Shown one piece after another: positions 28,001 through 37,109 of a stretch of DNA of 64,000 nt (positions are counted from its first letter, which is position 1; every line of letters begins with the position of its first letter). The notes under the pieces are model-generated. The model saw nothing but the letters and a program-made list of their open reading frames with translations, was not told the DNA's origin and did no database searches. Made by a program: the position numbers and the translations under genes. Location of the stretch: contig CAVRYY010000002.1 in assembly GCA_963725655.1 (NCBI GenBank), forward strand, positions 620,001 to 684,000. The letters are read 5' to 3'. The stretch comes from CAVRXT01 sp963725655 (GTDB taxonomy: Bacteria > Acidobacteriota > Terriglobia > Acidiferrales > UBA7541).

Positions 28001-28707
28001 GGGTGATGCATCGCTTCACCGCCGGGCTGATGCTGACCGCGGTTTACACCTATTCGAAGTCGATCGACGATGCCAGCTCTATCGGCGGCGTCGGATCGGT
28101 GGTGGTGCAGGACGACAACGATTTTTCCGCCGAGCGCGGCCTTTCCTCCTTCGACATGCGCCACCAGTTCCGCGGGTACTCGGTGTACGAATTGCCGTTC
28201 GGCGAGAGAAAACGGTTTGCCAAGCGCGGCTGGGAAGCGCGCACTTTTGGAAATTTGCGGCTCGGCAACCTGGTGACGTTCAATACCGGCACGCCTTACA
28301 CCGCGCAGGTTCTCGGCAACCAGGCGGACTCGACGGGCACCGGCGCGAATTTTTCCGAGCGCGCCGATCAGGTCGGCAATCCCTCGCTCGGTTTTTGCGG
28401 AGGGTCCGCGACGCTTGCATTTAACACCGCGGCGTTCGTTTTGCCGCCGGTGGGGCGCTACGGCGATGCCGCGCGCAACACCATCGAGGGGCCATGCACG
28501 TTTAGCTGGAATCCGTCACTGGCTCGCGATTTCCGGTTCGGCTCTGACAATTCACGCCGAGTGACCGTTCGCTGGGAAGTGCAGAACTTAACCAACCATC
28601 CGAACTTCAGCGGCATATCCTCGGTGGTCAATTCCGCCACCTACGGCCGGGTGAGCACCGCCGGAACGATGCGCACCATGGACGTCAACGTCCGGGTGGC
28701 CTTCTAA
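25039..28707 (+). CDS. TonB-dependent receptor-like protein with a glycine-rich insert
   Basis: A 1222-residue outer-membrane protein. From TTG 25039 there is a signal peptide (CMALVFLCASIAAAAHQ), a Gln/Pro/Ala-rich stretch, a carboxypeptidase-regulatory beta-domain (about 55-135: GQIIPGAPVRFTNADTDKVW...GDYHVEASQVGF), an Ala/Gly linker, a very glycine-rich run (about 298-375), then a long beta-barrel ending in the terminal aromatic VNVRVAF. The layout matches Oar-like receptors of Acidobacteria. The usual plug region is poorly recognisable where the glycine-rich run lies. The TAA overlaps the next ATG (TAATG), so the VWFA gene is co-translated. Confidence 0.8.
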   Translation: MKFTLRNGCMALVFLCASIAAAAHQQPAQSQTPAPAPQQAQQGGAAPSSTSTAAAASAAGIVRSAGGQIIPGAPVRFTNADTDKVWVSWSDENGKFVFPALPPGDYHVEASQVGFVPAPAEVHLPGPSDHKIELDLRIATIDELAAAAAQAAAPAPAKAPAAAGNQAATGAAPPSGNASTVPGNAPSTPGGKPAANAASASGKPPARNGRRAQGQPLPAGDLNAIRQGLAQTGTGGFQQTDLTAEGGGASPNQTEQSAAGTNIASLAAANAGSMGNAAASSSDSFLMQGTVGQSFQQGGPGGFNFGGPPGPGGPGGLGGPGGGGPGEGGPGGGGPGGGGGGGRGAQGFGQGGGGGGGGFGGFGGGRGGPGGAGGQSRRIRQAINRVRFSFFDQLQDSAFDARPYAITGVPSPKIGHYDDKLGANIGGPLKIPHIYNGTDRTFFFVNYTHDSNKSPVDAFSSVPTAAERAGDFSGIGAKLYDPTSNIDGPRTSLGSIIPTADINPAAAGILQYVPLPNLPGTVQNYQLQTTVPVTADSVNAHVLHTINSKFNLNVGYNFNSVRQHAISSFLDFGSHSSTRNQNVTLGLVQNWNPRLVNSTSVNFSRSRIDLLSDHSYGADIASELGVTGVSASPIDFGIPLIDFTNFSSLSDPVPTLTRNQTFRFIDNVTYTFSKHTLKFGGEVRRIQNNTRSDPDPRGLFTFTGLMTSQLTTAGEPIPGTGNDFADFLLGLPEATTTRFGDSSHYLRSWEYIGYGQDDWRVNKRFTLEFGARYQYVTPPVDVYDTLANILLNFDTNQAAVVTPGEANPFGPSLPHSLVRPDHNNWAPRVGFAWDPHTKIRTIVRGGYSIFYNDSAYNSLVSYLINQPPFATANTRVTSTDSVLSLQDGFPPANVSNSLTNTAAVDPNYKDGYAQIWNLTTETSFRHNWVLDLTYTGTKGTDLDLLRAPNRAPPGSPLDTDNDRRFANAGGFTYDQSAANSIYHALQVRVMHRFTAGLMLTAVYTYSKSIDDASSIGGVGSVVVQDDNDFSAERGLSSFDMRHQFRGYSVYELPFGERKRFAKRGWEARTFGNLRLGNLVTFNTGTPYTAQVLGNQADSTGTGANFSERADQVGNPSLGFCGGSATLAFNTAAFVLPPVGRYGDAARNTIEGPCTFSWNPSLARDFRFGSDNSRRVTVRWEVQNLTNHPNFSGISSVVNSATYGRVSTAGTMRTMDVNVRVAF

Positions 28708-31067
28708 TGGGTGCGCGGAAAAAGTTCGCGAGCGCAGGGTTCTTCGGGCGTGCCGCATTGGCTTTGCTTCTCGCTGGCGGCCTGGCGCTGGGTCCCGTGT
28801 CACCAGTTTCCAGTTCATGGGCGCAAGAAGGTGGCCCGCCGGGTGGTGGCCCTCCCGATGGCGGGATGGAACCGCCGCAGGGGCCGCCGCCCGATTCGCA
28901 AGATTCGCGCAATCAGAACTTGAAGCGTGCGCCGTCGATCCGCACGATTTCGGATTTGGTGCGCATCGATGTTGAAGTCACCGACAAGTCCGGCAAGCCG
29001 GTCAAAGGTCTGCCGCAAACCGACTTCATCGTCACCGAAGACGATAAGCCGGTGAAAGTTTCCTACTTTTCTTACTCCGACATCGAAAAGATCGAAACCG
29101 CAGGCGAACAGGAGCAAGCGCCGGTGGTGATTCCGCTAGCCAATAACACACCCGCGCAATCGGAAGCCCTGGAAAACCAGACGCGCGACCGCCGCATGAT
29201 CGTCCTTTTCTTTGACACCAGCTCGATGGCTACCGATGAGTTGCTGCGGGCGCGAGATTCGGCGCTGAATTTCGTGAGGAAGACCATGAGCCCGGCTGAC
29301 CTGGTCGGCGTGGTGGTTTATGCGAACACCCTCAAAGTGCTGGAAGACTTTACCAACGATCGCAAAAAGCTGGCCGCCGCGGTCCAGTCACTCACCCCGG
29401 GGATGACGTCGCAGCTCGCTAACAACGACTACGCTGCGGCCACCAACGGAGAGTCCGACGTCAGCGAGTACACTGGCGCGGCTTACACCGCAGACGAGAC
29501 CGAATTCAACGTATTCAACACCGATGAAAAACTCGCCGCGGTGCAGAGCCTGGCGAACGTCCTCGCCGCGATCCCCGGGAAAAAATCGGTGATCCAGTTC
29601 ACCAGCGGGATCACCCAGACCGGGGAAGAGAATCGCACCCAACTTCGCGCCGCCACCGACGCCGCCAATCGCGCCGACGTATCTATCTACGCGGTCGATT
29701 CGCGCGGGCTGATGGCGGAAATTCCGGGCGGCGACGCCACCACCGGTTCGGCGAGCGGCAATTCGGCGTTTACCGGCGCGCAGGTGTTCAAGCAGCAGGA
29801 TAGCCGGCAGGATTCCCGAGACACGCTGGCCACGCTTTCGTCCGACACCGGCGGCAAAACGTTCTTCGATTTGGGCGATCTGGGGGATGCGTTCAAAGGA
29901 GTGGAAGCGGACAACACCGGCTACTACCTGCTGGGGTACTACATCGGCGCGAACATTAAACACGATGGAAAGTGGCACGACATCAAAGTGAAGGTAAAGG
30001 ACCCCGGGGTCCACGTGCGCTTCCGCAACGGCTACTACGCGCCCAAGGATTTCCAGCATTTCGCAAATGAGGATCGCGAGACGCAGCTACAAGATGCGAT
30101 GCGCTCGGAATTGCCAATCGTCGATCTGCCGCTGGCGGTGGAGACGTCAATGTTTCGCGAGGGGACCAACCAGGTCTACGTTCCGATCGACGCCAAGCTA
30201 GCTTCGAGCGCGCTCGATTGGGCCAAAAAGCATGACCGGCGCGAGGCCGCGTTTGATTTTTCGGTGGAAGTGCGCGCGATGCCATCCGGCCAGGAAGCGG
30301 CGGAATTGCGTGACACGGTGCGTGTGCGGCTCGATAACCAGCGCTACGAGCAGGTGAGCCAGACCAATCTGGTGTATGAAGGCGGCGTGGTTCTTCCTCC
30401 GGGGAACTACCGCATGAAGTTTATCGCCCGGGAAAACGAGTCGGGGAAAATCGGGACGTTCGAGCAGCCGCTGGTTTTGCCGGCTCTCGATCCAGCGAAA
30501 CTTTCGCTCAGCTCGGTGTTGCTGTCGAGCCAGTTGGTGCCGGTGGAAAAATCGTCGGAGGTGCAGACCAAGGGACAAGGTCTGCGCGCGCGACTGGCTG
30601 CTTCGCCGTTGGAGATGAACGGCGAGAAAATCGTGCCCAGCGTCACGCGGTTTTTCACTCAGCAGCAGACCCTCTACGTTTTCTTTCAAGCCTACTACCC
30701 CGAGAATATCGACAAGGGCGTGAAGTTGGATTCCGGCGCACTGCGCGGGGCGCTGATCTTTTTCCGCAACGGCATACAGGTGAACGCCACTCCTTTGCTT
30801 GCGCCGACCGACGTGGATGCCAAGAACCACACTGCCGGGTTCCGCATCAGCCTTCCACTCTCGAAACTGGATGCCGGCCGCTACACCGTCCAAGCGGTGG
30901 TAGTCGCCGCCGGCACGCAGCAATCCGCGTTTGGCCGCGCCTACCTGGCGGTGCAAACGCCGCCCGCTCCCGCAGCGCCCAGTACGGCACCTGCTGCGCC
31001 GAGCGCGCCTGCCGTGCCTCCCGCATCCACTGCACCCGCAACGTCGCCCACGCCACCAAGCAAGTAA
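28707..31067 (+). CDS. VWFA-domain exported protein (acidobacterial type)
   Basis: A 786-residue protein with a signal peptide (LALLLAGGLALGPVSPVSSSWAQ), a short GGPPGGGPPDGG stretch, a beta segment (RIDVEVTDKSGKPVKGLPQTDFIVTEDDKPV) and a von Willebrand A-like domain from about residue 165 (MIVLFFDTSSM, a MIDAS-like DxSxM). IPGKKSVIQFTSGI and VDSRGL blocks follow, as in the TIGR03436 acidobacterial VWFA family. The C-terminal half is beta-rich and ends in a Pro/Ala-rich tail. It probably acts in the periplasm or on the surface, with the coupled TonB receptor upstream. Confidence 0.85.
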   Translation: MGARKKFASAGFFGRAALALLLAGGLALGPVSPVSSSWAQEGGPPGGGPPDGGMEPPQGPPPDSQDSRNQNLKRAPSIRTISDLVRIDVEVTDKSGKPVKGLPQTDFIVTEDDKPVKVSYFSYSDIEKIETAGEQEQAPVVIPLANNTPAQSEALENQTRDRRMIVLFFDTSSMATDELLRARDSALNFVRKTMSPADLVGVVVYANTLKVLEDFTNDRKKLAAAVQSLTPGMTSQLANNDYAAATNGESDVSEYTGAAYTADETEFNVFNTDEKLAAVQSLANVLAAIPGKKSVIQFTSGITQTGEENRTQLRAATDAANRADVSIYAVDSRGLMAEIPGGDATTGSASGNSAFTGAQVFKQQDSRQDSRDTLATLSSDTGGKTFFDLGDLGDAFKGVEADNTGYYLLGYYIGANIKHDGKWHDIKVKVKDPGVHVRFRNGYYAPKDFQHFANEDRETQLQDAMRSELPIVDLPLAVETSMFREGTNQVYVPIDAKLASSALDWAKKHDRREAAFDFSVEVRAMPSGQEAAELRDTVRVRLDNQRYEQVSQTNLVYEGGVVLPPGNYRMKFIARENESGKIGTFEQPLVLPALDPAKLSLSSVLLSSQLVPVEKSSEVQTKGQGLRARLAASPLEMNGEKIVPSVTRFFTQQQTLYVFFQAYYPENIDKGVKLDSGALRGALIFFRNGIQVNATPLLAPTDVDAKNHTAGFRISLPLSKLDAGRYTVQAVVVAAGTQQSAFGRAYLAVQTPPAPAAPSTAPAAPSAPAVPPASTAPATSPTPPSK

Positions 31068-31221
31068 TGATGTGATGGTAGCGAATGATCCTGGTCTGAG
31101 TCCTCTCCGCATCCTTGCCGCGAGGACTGGGCTGGATCATTCCCCAAGCGCAAGATTGTCAGGCCTCCATGAACGGTGTAGCGATAGAATCGGGCCGGTA
31201 AAGAAACGTGGAGGCACCTCA

Positions 31222-32085
31222 GTGAACCGAACGAAGATCTTGTTCGTAGCGCTCCATTGCATTGCGTTGATTGGCGCGGCCTCGGTGTGTCCGCGGCCCG
31301 CATTGGGTCAGGCAACCACCGCCAACGCACCGGTGCAAGATTCGAAGGCTGCGGGCCAGGCAGGGGCCGGAGATCCGATACCGGGCATCGAACAGCTCAC
31401 TGCTTACCAGAAGTCGCAATTGGTAAAAGCCTTCAACGACTGGCCCTTGCTGGGAAAGTACCACGACGCCGATAAGGAGTTGCCGCCTCCCGCGCCGGGC
31501 GAAGTTCGGGTGGTCTTCATGGGAGATTCCATCACCGAAGGCTGGGGAATGAAGCCGACGGCAACTTCTCCGGGCCGCGGCGAGTTCTTCCCCGGCAAAC
31601 CATATATCAACCGCGGCATCTCCGGGCAGACCACGCCGCAGATGCTGATACGGTTTCGGCAAGACGTGATCGATCTGAAACCGAAAGTAGTGGTGATACT
31701 CGCAGGCACCAACGACATCGCTGAAAACACTGGGAAGACGACCCGGGAGGCGATTGGGGACAACATCGCGTCGATGAGCGATCTTGCGCGAGCGAATGGG
31801 ATTCGCGTGGTGTTGTGCTCGGTATTGCCAGCCGGTGATTTCCATTGGCATCCGGGGCTTGAGCCCGCGCCCAAGATCAGAGAGTTGAACGAATGGATCA
31901 AACAATACGCCGCGAAAAACGGGTTCGTATATGTGGACTACTATTCGAGCCTGGCCAACAGTGAAGGTGGCCTGAAGGCAGAGTTCAGTCCGGATGGCGT
32001 GCACCCGAATAAAGCGGGGTACGAGATAATGGCGCCGCTCGCTGAGGCAGGCATCACTGAGGCCCTCAGGAAGAAGGCTCCGTAG
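31222..32085 (+). CDS. Exported SGNH/GDSL-family hydrolase
   Basis: A 287-residue protein with a signal peptide (ILFVALHCIALIGAASVCPRPALGQ). The SGNH blocks are complete: GDSITEGW (catalytic Ser), GISGQTTPQ (Gly), GTNDIAENTG (Asn) and DGVHPNKAGYE (Asp and His). Such enzymes are esterases, often acting on acetylated or acylated carbohydrates. GTG 31222 was chosen because GGAGG lies 7 nt upstream; the long ORF reaching back to 30931 overlaps the VWFA gene and is not used. The substrate is unknown. Confidence 0.88.
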   Translation: MNRTKILFVALHCIALIGAASVCPRPALGQATTANAPVQDSKAAGQAGAGDPIPGIEQLTAYQKSQLVKAFNDWPLLGKYHDADKELPPPAPGEVRVVFMGDSITEGWGMKPTATSPGRGEFFPGKPYINRGISGQTTPQMLIRFRQDVIDLKPKVVVILAGTNDIAENTGKTTREAIGDNIASMSDLARANGIRVVLCSVLPAGDFHWHPGLEPAPKIRELNEWIKQYAAKNGFVYVDYYSSLANSEGGLKAEFSPDGVHPNKAGYEIMAPLAEAGITEALRKKAP

Positions 32086-32188
32086 CGCGAGTCCGTTTCA
32101 GCTGCGCCGGCAAGGCACAACCCGATAAACCATTGGCAGGATACCAAGCCACATTTATGCGTCAACGGATTAAGCCTGTGGAACGAGT

Positions 32189-33742
32189 CTAGGCAGTTGA
32201 GTGGGATTGGCTGAGCAGCTTGACGGCGCGGTGAGCGGAGAGGGCGGCGCCCTCTTGCCAGCCGACGATGTGGCTGGTGTGATCGCCGGCGAAGAAGATG
32301 GGGCCATCCGGTTGGAGAATGCGCTCGTATCCGGGATAGGTGGCCGGTTCATTCATGTGAACCCACGATCCCAGGTTGTAGGGGATGCGGCCCCAACAGA
32401 CGTAGACCGGCTTGGCCAGTTCTTTAGAATGGCCGGGATGCAGAGCTTCCACGGCGCGGCGTGAGGCATCGAGCTTGGCGGCGAAGTCCATTTTCTCGAT
32501 CGGGCTGCCGTTTTCTATTCCGTAGCCGGCGATCACTACGCCTCGGTCGGAGAAGATTTTTGCGCTTGGATACCACACCAGATTTATTGGCTGAGAGAGA
32601 AACGAAATGCCGCCGTAAACGGAATATTCCTTTTCCCAGAAGCGCGGCGATTCCCAGGCAATCTTATACGCGGCATCGTAACTCACGCTGGAAACTATCT
32701 GCTTCACATCGGGCGACAAGTCGGCGTCGATGTTTCTGAGAATCGTAAACGGCAAAGCGCAGATGCAATAGTTTGCGTCCACGCTGGCGGTGGCGCCGCT
32801 GGTTTTGTCGCGATACACGACGCGCACGCCGGTGGGCGTCTTACGAATTTGCTCGATCGGGGAATTGAAGCGGATCATATTCCCGAGGCGTTTCTCGAAC
32901 GCGAAGGGGATGCGGTCCATGCCGCCGATGGGCTGGAACATGGTCGCCTGCCAGTTGAATTCCTCGTCGTACATCAAACCTTCCCAAAGGTTGGCGTCCA
33001 GCAAAGCGCGCATATCCAGAGGATCGCGAACCGTGCCTGCTTGATTGCCGGCGCCGGGCGGAAGTGAGTAACCGGAGCGATCGGAGCCTTTGTAGATGAA
33101 GTCCGGAGAGAGCGCGCCGTAAATTCGCAGGAAGGCGAGCATGCGTTCTTTGTCTTGCGATGAGAGTTCTTGGTCGAGGGAATTGCGATGGATGGCTTTA
33201 GCGAGCAGTTCGGAGACGTGGCCGCGCGTGTCGTTGACCACCGCGCGCTCCTGCACCGGCTTGCCGCCGTTCATGCGATCGCTCTGCATCAGCGCGCTGC
33301 GGGAGGAGTTCACTTCGACTTCCAGAGGCACGCCAAATTCCTGGCAGTATCCGAGCATAGTGACGTGCTGCGAGGGCAGGCGAGCGGGACCGGCGTTGAA
33401 ATAGTTGCCCTCGTCGAAAGTACAGTTCTGAGTGGTGCCGTCGGTCATTTCGACGCGGGTGCCGTTACGAACGGTCCAATTGCGTCCGCCAGGGCGGCTG
33501 CGAGCTTCGAGAACGACGCAGGTGTAACCGGCCTTGGAAAGCTCCCACGCCGATACCAGCCCGGCGATTCCCGCGCCGAGGATCACCACGGTCTTGCCGG
33601 CTCCCGATCCCGCAGGCAACTGCAGGCGGCTGGCCTCGGTGGGAGGAATTGGCAATAGCCCCAGCGATTGCATGAGGAGATAGGTGGCGCCAAAACCGCC
33701 GGCACGGCCCACTTGGGTGAGGAAATCGCGTCGCGTGGTCAT
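32189..33742 (-). CDS. Flavin-containing amine oxidase with Tat-type signal
   Basis: A 517-residue FAD-dependent oxidoreductase of the monoamine oxidase family. The N-terminus TTRRDFLTQVGRAGGFG is a twin-arginine signal. The FAD-binding motif VVILGAGIAGLVSAWELSKAG with the terminal Glu of VVLEARSRPGGRNW is at about residues 52-90, and the C-terminal FAD segment is GPIFFAGDHTSHIVGWQEGAALSAHRA. It oxidises an amine or amino acid in the periplasm; related exported L-amino-acid oxidases are possible. It lies convergent with the SGNH hydrolase gene and downstream of the Oar-like receptor gene on the same strand. Confidence 0.87.
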   Translation of the reverse strand: MTTRRDFLTQVGRAGGFGATYLLMQSLGLLPIPPTEASRLQLPAGSGAGKTVVILGAGIAGLVSAWELSKAGYTCVVLEARSRPGGRNWTVRNGTRVEMTDGTTQNCTFDEGNYFNAGPARLPSQHVTMLGYCQEFGVPLEVEVNSSRSALMQSDRMNGGKPVQERAVVNDTRGHVSELLAKAIHRNSLDQELSSQDKERMLAFLRIYGALSPDFIYKGSDRSGYSLPPGAGNQAGTVRDPLDMRALLDANLWEGLMYDEEFNWQATMFQPIGGMDRIPFAFEKRLGNMIRFNSPIEQIRKTPTGVRVVYRDKTSGATASVDANYCICALPFTILRNIDADLSPDVKQIVSSVSYDAAYKIAWESPRFWEKEYSVYGGISFLSQPINLVWYPSAKIFSDRGVVIAGYGIENGSPIEKMDFAAKLDASRRAVEALHPGHSKELAKPVYVCWGRIPYNLGSWVHMNEPATYPGYERILQPDGPIFFAGDHTSHIVGWQEGAALSAHRAVKLLSQSHSTA

Positions 33743-33785
33743 TGGATCCTGTCTGGAATGGCGAAGCTAAGAGGATAGAACGAAA

Positions 33786-33823
33786 GAATGGCGCGATGGA
33801 GAAAAATCTTCATCGCGCCATTC
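33786..33823 (-). terminator. Hairpin after the Oar-like receptor gene
   Basis: GAATGGCGCGATG (33786-33798) and its exact reverse complement (33811-33823) form a perfect 13-bp stem with a 12-nt loop. Read leftward it is followed by TTTCGTTC, a weak T-tract. It lies between the receptor gene and the amine oxidase gene and may end or attenuate transcription. Confidence 0.6.
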
Positions 33824-33842
33824 CATTTAACCGTGAATTAAA

Positions 33843-36800
33843 TTAGAAAATCAACTTCAGAGCAAGTTGCATGTTGAATGCTTCTCCCGGCCCGATGCCC
33901 GGGGCGCCGTTGTAATCGCCGATGGTGTCGCCGGAGACGCCGAGCCCGCTACCCACGGTGCCGCTGGGAGGAGCCAGGTTGATGCGGTTAAACACGTTGA
34001 ACAGCTCGATGCGGAACTGGGCGTTGAGGCGTTCGGTGACCTTGGTGTTCTTGACCACCGAGAAATCCACCGAACCGTATCCAGGGCCGTAGAGGCTGTT
34101 GCGCGCACTGGTTCCATAAGCGCCGTTTGGAGGATTCACGAACGAGTTGGGGTTAATCCAGGTGACCCCGGTGGACTTGAAGGCGTGCGATACGCCGGAG
34201 AATGGATTGCTGACCTCGTCGGCGCGCTGCTCTTCCTCTCCGGTGCCGGTGGTGTCTGACGAAGAGAAAACGGTGAAGGGCTGTCCGGAGTGGAAAGACA
34301 ACACGCTGCTAAGCACCCATCCATTGAGCAACGGACGGAAGCGGGCAGCGTTAGGGAGACTGTAGTCGAGGCCGGCGGTGAAACTGTTTCGGCCATCGAA
34401 ATCACTGTTGCCGTAGTCACCCCTCAGGTCGTAGCTGTTCTGTGCGAGGGTGCCGCGATAGGCGGTCATGTCATCCAGGGAGTGAGACCAGGTGTAGCTG
34501 AATTGGGAAGTGAAGTGATGCCACTCGCGAACTTTGAGGACCGTCTGCAAGGAGTTGTAGTTGGAGTTGCCATCGGTTTCGATCTGATTGATTACGCCGA
34601 AATCGGGAAACTCGGCAAAGTAAGGACGGTTGGCCTGCTGCTCGGGCTGGGTGATCGAGGCGCCCAGCGTGGAAAGAGCGGGCTGGTTGATGTCCGCTGT
34701 GGTCATCAAGCGATGCGCGGCGCTGCCGACGTAGCCGATTTGCCAGACCAATGACCTGCCGAGGGCCTTTTCGATGTTGAGGTTGTAACTGTAGCTGTAA
34801 GGGGTGCGGAATTTCTGATCTACGGAGAAGAGGTTGTAGACCTGGGAGCAGCCGTTGCCGGTGGGGCAAACCGATCCGCCGGCCGGGAAGACCGGCTGGC
34901 CAGAGACGATGGTAAAGGTGTTTTCGGGAATGGTGTCGACCGGGCTAGGGCCGGCGGGATTGCCCTCCAAACCGTTGGGAGCGCCGTTGGAGGGGCGGTT
35001 GTCCAGGAAGGGATTCAGGTTGGGGCGATCGAAGAAGACTCCGAATCCAGCGCGAACCACCAAGCTGCTGTCTCCGGTGGGCTGGTAGGCGAACCCGACG
35101 CGCGGCGAGAAATTTTTGAAATCCTTCGGGTATACATGGCTGATCGCGCCACCCTGGAAGACCACACCACCCAGGTCGGGATCGAATACGGAGAGATCTT
35201 TCTGCTGGTCCGACAAGGGACTCACGTAGTCCCAGCGGAGCCCGTAGTTCACGGTAAGCCGGCGGCTGATCTGCCAGGCATCCTGGGCAAAGAAGTTGAT
35301 GTCTTTGACGAAGACCAATCGAGTGGGATTGCCCAACGCGATGCTGGCGCTCTCGGCGTCACCGGACAAGAAATCGGCGAGAGCCAAGACGTTGCTGCCG
35401 GCCGCGTTGGCTGCTGTGCCGGCCGTACCGGCATCGGCGGCCCACGGGCCCTGCGAGCCGTCGAAAGTGAAGGAGCCGAGAGCGTGGCGATGATAGAACT
35501 CTTTCAATTGTGCGCGGCGGAACTCGCCGCCGAAGCGGAACTGATGACTGCCGACGGAGTAAGAAGCGACGTCGGTAAGGTGGCCGGTGATGTCTTCGCG
35601 GCCTTCCGGGGGGGTCAAGCCGGTCTGGTCAAAACCGGTAATGCTGAGGTTGGGAGCACCGGGCAGATCGAAACCAGGAGACAAGACCAAGCCGTAGCTG
35701 GCCAAGTCAAAGCTGGTATTTTCATCGTTGAAGATCTGGTGAAAGTAATTCACGCCAGCCAGAACCTGGTTGGAGAAGCGTGAGGAAATGGTGGAGTTCC
35801 AGACCAGCGCGTAATTGGATACGTGGATCGGCGCCACTTCATAGTAATACTTCAGTTCGGATGCGGCCTCAGAGAGGGCGGAGCCACCGACCGGAGCGAC
35901 CTGGTTTCCCTGGCCGACGAAATAGTGGAAGGAGAGAGTGTTCTTGTCGTTGATCTTGTAGTCGATCTTGGCCAAGCCATCATAGCTGAAGCCAAATTCC
36001 GGGTCGGGGCTGGAGTAGTTATCGGTGGTGGCGGGACCGTTAAGAGCGTAGGCCGGCCAAAGGTGAGCGAGCAAATTAGCGCTGACGGGATTTTCGGCGA
36101 CACCATAGCTGGACATCAACGCGAGGGCCTGCGCCTGGTACGCTTGCGATGGCTCGGTTCCCAACCCGGGCAAGCCAATCACGAAGCGCTGTTTTTCAAA
36201 GGTGGCGAAGAGGAACAGGCGGTCTTTCTTGATCGGTCCACCGAGGGAAAAACCGCCGTTGTAGTTGCGATTTTCTTCTTTCGACGGAGTAAAGGGAGAT
36301 TTTGCGGCAAAGGCTTCATTGCGGATGTAGTAGTAGGCGGTGCCGTGGATATCGTTGCCGCCGGATTTCAGAGCCAGGTCCACGGTGCCGCCAGGATTGC
36401 GGCCCGATTCGGGCGCGGCCTGGGTCTGCACGGAAAACTGATCGATGGAATCGATGGGCAGGATGATACCGGCGATGCCGGAAACGCCACCCTGGTTCAC
36501 GGCCGGTATGTTGTGCCACAAGTCGTTGTTGTCCACGCCGTCAATCTGCCAATTAATCTGGTTGGCGCGCGCGCCATTTAGCGAGCCATATCCTCCGGCG
36601 GAATATCCGCTGAATCCAGGCGCCATTCCAATCAATTGGGTGAAGTCGCGTCCGTTCATGGGCAGTGTTTGCAGGTCGGAGCCGGTCAATATAGTCGTTT
36701 GTGTTTCGGTGGTGGTGTCCAGGGTGAGGGCGGCGGCGGAGACCTCGACGGTGGTGGTCTGCGCGGAGATGGTCAGCTTGGCTTGGAGGGTGTAGATCGC

Positions 36801-37109
36801 GCCTTGGGTGACGAGAATGTCTTCAACCTTGAGCACCGGGAAACCCGGCGCGGTGACGACTACGGAGTAGGTGCCGACGGGGAGGTCCTGGAAGGCAAAC
36901 TGGCCGTCGCTGGTGGACGTCGTCTCGCGCTCAATGCCGGTGGCTTTATCGATCGATCGAACGGAGACTCCGGGCACAACGGCTCCGGAAGGATCTATCA
37001 CGCTGCCGTTAATTGCACCGCGATAAGTCTGTGCCTGGGCGGGGCTGGCCTGAAGAAATCCAAAAACTGCGAACATCAGCACCGCAAAAAACAGTTTGAG
37101 TGTAGACAT
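33843..37109 (-). CDS. Oar-like TonB-dependent receptor
   Basis: A 1088-residue outer-membrane receptor. Signal peptide residues ~1-27 (LFFAVLMFAVFGFLQASPAQAQ), a carboxypeptidase-regulatory domain ~30-110 (GAINGSVIDPSGAVVPGVSV, FAFQDLPVGTYSVVV), a plug region ~125-240 (TILTGSDLQTLPMNGRDFTQLIGMAPG, NQINWQIDGVDNNDLW) and a beta-barrel ending in MQLALKLIF. No TonB box is obvious. Such receptors take up large substrates or export surface material. GGAGGAAA lies just before the ATG. The upstream 540 bp are gene-free. Confidence 0.88.
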   Translation of the reverse strand: MSTLKLFFAVLMFAVFGFLQASPAQAQTYRGAINGSVIDPSGAVVPGVSVRSIDKATGIERETTSTSDGQFAFQDLPVGTYSVVVTAPGFPVLKVEDILVTQGAIYTLQAKLTISAQTTTVEVSAAALTLDTTTETQTTILTGSDLQTLPMNGRDFTQLIGMAPGFSGYSAGGYGSLNGARANQINWQIDGVDNNDLWHNIPAVNQGGVSGIAGIILPIDSIDQFSVQTQAAPESGRNPGGTVDLALKSGGNDIHGTAYYYIRNEAFAAKSPFTPSKEENRNYNGGFSLGGPIKKDRLFLFATFEKQRFVIGLPGLGTEPSQAYQAQALALMSSYGVAENPVSANLLAHLWPAYALNGPATTDNYSSPDPEFGFSYDGLAKIDYKINDKNTLSFHYFVGQGNQVAPVGGSALSEAASELKYYYEVAPIHVSNYALVWNSTISSRFSNQVLAGVNYFHQIFNDENTSFDLASYGLVLSPGFDLPGAPNLSITGFDQTGLTPPEGREDITGHLTDVASYSVGSHQFRFGGEFRRAQLKEFYHRHALGSFTFDGSQGPWAADAGTAGTAANAAGSNVLALADFLSGDAESASIALGNPTRLVFVKDINFFAQDAWQISRRLTVNYGLRWDYVSPLSDQQKDLSVFDPDLGGVVFQGGAISHVYPKDFKNFSPRVGFAYQPTGDSSLVVRAGFGVFFDRPNLNPFLDNRPSNGAPNGLEGNPAGPSPVDTIPENTFTIVSGQPVFPAGGSVCPTGNGCSQVYNLFSVDQKFRTPYSYSYNLNIEKALGRSLVWQIGYVGSAAHRLMTTADINQPALSTLGASITQPEQQANRPYFAEFPDFGVINQIETDGNSNYNSLQTVLKVREWHHFTSQFSYTWSHSLDDMTAYRGTLAQNSYDLRGDYGNSDFDGRNSFTAGLDYSLPNAARFRPLLNGWVLSSVLSFHSGQPFTVFSSSDTTGTGEEEQRADEVSNPFSGVSHAFKSTGVTWINPNSFVNPPNGAYGTSARNSLYGPGYGSVDFSVVKNTKVTERLNAQFRIELFNVFNRINLAPPSGTVGSGLGVSGDTIGDYNGAPGIGPGEAFNMQLALKLIF

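Noticed and set aside
25468..28164. 898-codon open frame on the minus strand
   Set aside because: It is fully antisense to the TonB receptor gene, which has a signal peptide, beta-barrel pattern and aromatic C-terminus. High GC content makes long antisense frames common; the translation is Arg/Ala/Gly/Val-rich with no family likeness.
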